From: Eubacteriales bacterium | GTDB lineage: Bacteria; Bacillota; Clostridia; Peptostreptococcales; Anaerovoracaceae | NCBI GenBank assembly: GCA_029098205.1 | Contig: JAQXNW010000142.1 | Location: 1 to 8,657 of the forward strand | Length of the DNA: 8,657 bases | Reading direction: 5' to 3' | Part shown: positions 6,062 to 8,657 of the stretch, one piece after another | Layout of the letters: the number at the start of each line of letters is the position of its first letter | Position numbering within the stretch: position 1 is the stretch's first letter | The notes under the pieces: model-generated | What the model was told of the DNA's origin: nothing | What the model saw: only the letters and a program-made list of their open reading frames with translations | Database searches by the model: none | Program-made: the position numbers and the translations under genes

Positions 6062-6940
6062 ATGGAGATTACATTAGAGAAAATTGAATTGGTGAAGGAT
6101 CGAACTGGAGTGACTTACGCGGAAGCGAAAGAGGCTTTGGAGAACGCAGATGGAAACGTGGTTGATGCGATTATCGCATTGGAAGAGAGTGTGGACGAGG
6201 AAACTTCCACGAAGCGTCTGGGAGAACAGGGCGAAGCTTTGATCGAGAAAATTAAGGAGATCGTGAAGAGAGGAAATGTTTCCCGGATTGTCGTAAGTCA
6301 TAATGATGAGAAAATCCTTAATCTTCCTGTCAATGCCGGTATTTTCGGCGTGGTTGTCGCGCCATGGGGCATTCTGGTCGCGGTGATTGCGGCATTCGGA
6401 TTCAAATGCAGGATCGAAATTGTCAAGACGGACGGAAGCATCATCGATGTGAGCCGGACTGCGGAAGGCGCTCTGGATAAGGCGCAGGATATTGCGATTG
6501 ACGCGAAGGGAAAGGTGCAGGACGTTTCTGAGAAGGCGAAAGACGTTGTAAAAGAAACCGCTGAAAAAATGAAGGAGAAGACACCGGAGTCCGTGAAGCA
6601 GAAAACGGAGCAGGTAGGAATGCGGTTCGGAGAAAAAATCCGTTTCGGAAAGAAACATCCGGGGGATATCAATGTCGATGAACTTTTTGATGAGGGGAAG
6701 GACGCCGCGTCCGATCAAGGTGTTACTGAGCAGGAGACGAAAGATGAAGAAAGCGATCCGTTTGTGAAATACCATACGGATGCATCGGAAGCCGGCACTC
6801 CGTTGGAAGGAACGAATTTCGGCGGGAAGCATCCGGATGGCATTCATACGGGAAACCTTGCGGACAGCGCCAGTGAATTTTCGAAGCGTCAGTCCAGTGA
6901 AGAGGGCGATTCTTCGAAAGATAGTTCAGATGAACAATAA
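6062..6940 (+). CDS. UBA-like and DUF4342 domain protein with long repeat-bearing tail
   Basis: The function is unknown. Residues 1-45 resemble the UBA/TS-N fold (VKDRTGVTYAEAKEAL, DGNVVDAIIAL), as in EF-Ts and NAC. Residues about 55-121 match the DUF4342 pattern: a Lys/Glu-rich helix, then GNVSRIVV, and a hydrophobic stretch (about 89-114) that may be membrane-associated or buried. Residues about 137-185 form an amphipathic Lys/Ala/Glu-rich helix with rough 11-residue periodicity, like LEA proteins. The remaining ~105 residues are acidic and probably disordered, and carry two copies of an FGxKHPxxI....L motif (195-208 and 253-266). No catalytic residues or signal peptide are seen. AAAGGAGA at 6049-6056 supports the ATG at 6062. 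It follows recO by 12 bases at the end of the operon. The domain calls are from recall of the families; the tail is described only from composition. Confidence 0.85.
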   Translation: MEITLEKIELVKDRTGVTYAEAKEALENADGNVVDAIIALEESVDEETSTKRLGEQGEALIEKIKEIVKRGNVSRIVVSHNDEKILNLPVNAGIFGVVVAPWGILVAVIAAFGFKCRIEIVKTDGSIIDVSRTAEGALDKAQDIAIDAKGKVQDVSEKAKDVVKETAEKMKEKTPESVKQKTEQVGMRFGEKIRFGKKHPGDINVDELFDEGKDAASDQGVTEQETKDEESDPFVKYHTDASEAGTPLEGTNFGGKHPDGIHTGNLADSASEFSKRQSSEEGDSSKDSSDEQ

Positions 6941-6963
6941 TTAAGTTATCTTAGAATGGTTAT

Positions 6964-7013
6964 GCGGAGGAGATGGCGGAAGACGCTTTCTCCTTCGCTT
7001 TCCGAAGTTTTTT
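6964..7013 (+). terminator. Terminator or attenuator with competing hairpins before glyS
   Basis: CTTCG (6993-6997) and CGAAG (7003-7007) form a 5-bp hairpin followed directly by six T residues (7008-7013), an intrinsic-terminator layout. The same CTTCG is also the right arm of a stronger upstream hairpin: 6964-6973 with 6989-6998, 10 bp with one G·T, with GCG (6976-6978) pairing CGC (6984-6986) inside its loop. A third option pairs 6977-6985 with 6996-7004. The folds exclude one another. It could be a simple terminator of the phoH operon or a leader attenuator of glyS. No T-box consensus (AGGGTGG-type) is present. Confidence 0.5.
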
Positions 7014-7092
7014 GATTCAAAAGAGAAAGGGCCGGTGCGGGCGCGTACTGAAAGGCCTTGAGAAGCGGTACGGGAGCAGGACAGACGAATGA
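6973..7092 (+). CDS. Possible 39-codon leader ORF overlapping glyS
   Basis: An ATG at 6973 opens a 39-codon frame whose TGA (7090-7092) overlaps the glyS ATG in an ATGA arrangement, like the two other overlaps in this window. The product would begin MAEDAFSFAF and have a basic C-terminal half; no family is recognised. GGAGG at 6966-6970 is only two bases from the ATG, which is too close for good initiation, and the site lies within the stronger leader hairpin. The frame also runs through the possible terminator, so translating ribosomes would affect it. It may be chance; see the finding. Confidence 0.22.
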   Translation: MAEDAFSFAFRSFLIQKRKGRCGRVLKGLEKRYGSRTDE

Positions 7093-8498
7093 GCAGCGAA
7101 GTGACGATGGAGAAAATTGTTGGATTGGCCAAAAACCGGGGATTTGTTTTCCCGGGCTCTGAAATTTACGGAGGTTTGGCAAATACCTGGGATTATGGTC
7201 CGGTCGGTGTGCTATTTAAGCAGAATGTAAAGAAAGCATGGTGGGAAAAATTCGTTCAGGAATCAAAATATAATGTCGGACAGGACGCGGCGATTCTGAT
7301 GAATCCGAAAACATGGGAAGCATCGGGACATATCGGCGGATTTTCCGATCCTTTGATTGACTGTAAGGAATGCCATTCCCGGTTCCGTGCGGACAAACTG
7401 ATCGAGAATTACATCGTTGAACAGGGCGGAGAGCAGATTTCCTGTGACGGATGGTCCAATGAGCAGATGGAAAATTACATTGCGGAGCATCAGATTCCAT
7501 GCCCGGACTGCGGAAAGAGCAATTTCACGAAGATCCGTCAGTTCAATCTGATGTTCAAGACATTTCAGGGAGTGACCGAGGATTCCACCGCGCAGCTTTA
7601 TCTCCGTCCGGAGACAGCGCAGGGAATTTTCGTAAACTTTAAGAATGTGCAGAGAACCACGCGTAAGAAACTTCCGTTCGGAATCGCGCAGATCGGAAAA
7701 GCATTCCGGAATGAGATTACTCCGGGTAATTTCACATTCCGTACCCGTGAATTCGAGCAGATGGAACTGGAGTTTTTCTGCCGTCCGGGAGAAGATATGA
7801 AATGGTTTAAGTACTGGGAAGATTTCTGCCATTCATTTCTTCTTTCTCTTGGAATGAGAGATGAAAATCTCCGCCTTCGCGCGCATGAGAAAGAAGAGCT
7901 TTCGCATTACAGTTCCGCAACAACCGATTTTGAGTATAATTTTCCGTTTGGTTGGGGAGAACTCTGGGGTGTAGCGGACCGTACGAATTTCGACTTGACG
8001 CAGCACAGCAAATTCTCAGGAGAAGATCTGACCTATTCGGAAGGAGAAGGAGCGGATCGGAAAACGTTTATTCCATACTGCATTGAGCCTTCGGTCGGTG
8101 TAGACCGCATGGCGCTCGCGTTCCTGATTGACGCGTATGAGGAGCAGGAATTAGAAGGCGCGAATGGAAAGAAAGATGTCCGCACTGTACTGCACTTCCA
8201 TCCGGCTCTTGCGCCATATAAGGCTGCGGTTCTTCCTCTTTCCAAGAAACTGGCGGAACAGGCGGAACCGATTGCGGATGAACTTTGTAAATATTTCAGT
8301 GTTGATTACGATGTAACCGGATCCATCGGAAAACGTTATAGAAGGCAGGATGAAATCGGGACTCCGTTCTGCATCTGTGTCGACTTTGATACAGAAAACG
8401 ATCATTGCGTTACGATCCGTGACCGGGATACGATGGAGCAGATCCGTATCCCGGTTGCCGAGGTCCGTTCCTATATTGAAGAACGAATGGAATTCTAA
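7089..8498 (+). CDS. glyS: Glycyl-tRNA synthetase, single-chain (alpha2) type
   Basis: A class II aminoacyl-tRNA synthetase charging tRNA-Gly in the cytoplasm; this is the eukaryote-like dimeric type (glyQS), not the alpha2beta2 GlyQ/GlyS form. Seen: the N-terminal GFVFPGSEIYGGLANTWDYGP block of motif 1, a zinc-ribbon-like insertion with Cys92, Cys95, Cys138 and Cys141, motif 2 FRNE (206-209) in FRNEITPGNF, motif 3 EPSVGVDR (333-340), and a C-terminal anticodon-binding domain (from about 375). The 469-residue length is normal. The ATG at 7089 has only a weak site (GGGAG 7072-7076, AGGA 7078-7081); an in-frame ATG at 7107 is also possible. B. subtilis has its glyQ/glyS pair at the same place after recO. 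No T-box leader is visible, although Firmicute glycyl synthetase genes often carry one. A strong terminator follows 11 bases after the stop. Confidence 0.97.
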   Translation: MSSEVTMEKIVGLAKNRGFVFPGSEIYGGLANTWDYGPVGVLFKQNVKKAWWEKFVQESKYNVGQDAAILMNPKTWEASGHIGGFSDPLIDCKECHSRFRADKLIENYIVEQGGEQISCDGWSNEQMENYIAEHQIPCPDCGKSNFTKIRQFNLMFKTFQGVTEDSTAQLYLRPETAQGIFVNFKNVQRTTRKKLPFGIAQIGKAFRNEITPGNFTFRTREFEQMELEFFCRPGEDMKWFKYWEDFCHSFLLSLGMRDENLRLRAHEKEELSHYSSATTDFEYNFPFGWGELWGVADRTNFDLTQHSKFSGEDLTYSEGEGADRKTFIPYCIEPSVGVDRMALAFLIDAYEEQELEGANGKKDVRTVLHFHPALAPYKAAVLPLSKKLAEQAEPIADELCKYFSVDYDVTGSIGKRYRRQDEIGTPFCICVDFDTENDHCVTIRDRDTMEQIRIPVAEVRSYIEERMEF

Positions 8499-8508
8499 CG
8501 GATTCCTG

Positions 8509-8537
8509 GCCCGGAAAGATTTCTTTTCGGGCTTTTT
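8509..8537 (+). terminator. Strong intrinsic terminator of glyS
   Basis: A 10-bp stem (8509-8518 with 8523-8532; one G·T) with a 4-base loop ATTT is followed by five T residues (8533-8537) and, after CGA, five more. It lies 11 bases after the glyS stop and ends 23 bases before the ppdK start, so ppdK either depends on read-through or has a promoter inside glyS; none is visible in the gap. Confidence 0.88.
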
Positions 8538-8560
8538 CGATTTTTGGAGAGGGGTATGTC

Positions 8561-8657
8561 ATGAGTGAGAGCAGGTATGTGTATTCTTTTTATGAAGGAT
8601 CAAAAAATATGCAGGAGCTTCTTGGCGAAAAAGGAGCGAATCTTGCAGAAATGACAA
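8561..8657 (+). CDS. ppdK: Pyruvate phosphate dikinase, N-terminal fragment
   Basis: This is the first 32 codons of a gene cut by the window end. Pyruvate phosphate dikinase interconverts pyruvate, ATP and Pi with PEP, AMP and PPi; in anaerobic Clostridia it works in glycolysis or gluconeogenesis. Seen: the start MSESRYVYSFYEGS followed by ELLGEKGANLAEMT, which is the conserved beginning of the ATP-grasp nucleotide-binding domain in PpdK. The related PEP synthase has a similar KGANL motif, but the YVYSFYEG start favours PpdK. The start at 8561 is supported by GGAGAGGGG at 8546-8554, six bases upstream; a closer ATG at 8556 runs into a stop after one further codon. glyS-ppdK adjacency is common in Clostridia. 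Confidence 0.85.
   Translation, partial: MSESRYVYSFYEGSKNMQELLGEKGANLAEMT

Noticed and set aside
6074..6847. 257-codon minus-strand frame opposite the DUF4342 gene
   Set aside because: Long but antisense to a well-supported gene, with no start-site signal and no recognisable domain; its length reflects the codon composition of the + strand gene.
6956..7015. 19-codon Arg-rich frame (MVMRRRW...) in the glyS leader
   Set aside because: No ribosome site precedes it and it has no glycine codons, so it does not look like a glycine-sensing leader peptide.
6941..7088. T-box riboswitch before glyS
   Set aside because: Expected from related genomes, but no AGGGTGG-type T-box sequence, Stem I or specifier-loop layout is visible, and 148 bases is short for one.
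8350..8568. 72-codon frame overlapping the end of glyS and the following gap
   Set aside because: It lies out of frame inside glyS, runs through the glyS terminator and matches no family; a shadow.

Overview
The window is an ordinary chromosomal stretch of a low- to mid-GC Gram-positive bacterium, most likely an anaerobic member of the Clostridia (perhaps Lachnospiraceae or a relative). The evidence is gene order (mtaB, rpsU, phoH, ybeY, cdd, era, recO, glycyl-tRNA synthetase, as in the Bacillus subtilis yqeV-glyS region), the single-chain GlyRS, the pyruvate phosphate dikinase gene after glyS, and strong AGGAGG-type ribosome binding sites. Every gene is on the + strand. No phage, transposon, CRISPR, rRNA or tRNA gene was seen.

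Layout. 26-1426 is mtaB (tRNA ms2t6A37 methylthiotransferase). An extended -10 promoter then precedes a HinT-type HIT protein (1497-1841). A 204-base gap holds a weak terminator candidate and a clear promoter (TTGCCT-17-TATACT) for rpsU. The rpsU gene (2046-2225, 59 codons) is short but certain and ends in a strong intrinsic terminator. A second transcription unit starts near 2345 and reads phoH, a ybeY-cdd fusion, era, recO and a UBA-like/DUF4342 gene, with ATGA overlaps or gaps of 12-30 bases. A 148-base leader with competing hairpins and a possible 39-codon ORF precedes glyS (7089-8498). A strong terminator follows glyS, and the window ends inside ppdK (from 8561).

How the genes work together. 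Most serve translation: tRNA modification (MtaB), ribosomal protein S21, 16S rRNA/30S maturation (YbeY, Era, probably PhoH) and tRNA charging (GlyRS). Cytidine deaminase does pyrimidine salvage, RecO does recombinational repair, and PpdK belongs to PEP/pyruvate metabolism.

Nothing here amounts to a wholly new system. The points most worth a second look are: the one-polypeptide YbeY-cytidine deaminase fusion, at the place where dgkA would normally sit; a 10-base element in the rpsU 5' UTR that is perfectly complementary to the right arm of the rpsU terminator; the long repeat-bearing tail of the DUF4342 protein; and the unusual glyS leader, which lacks a recognisable T-box.
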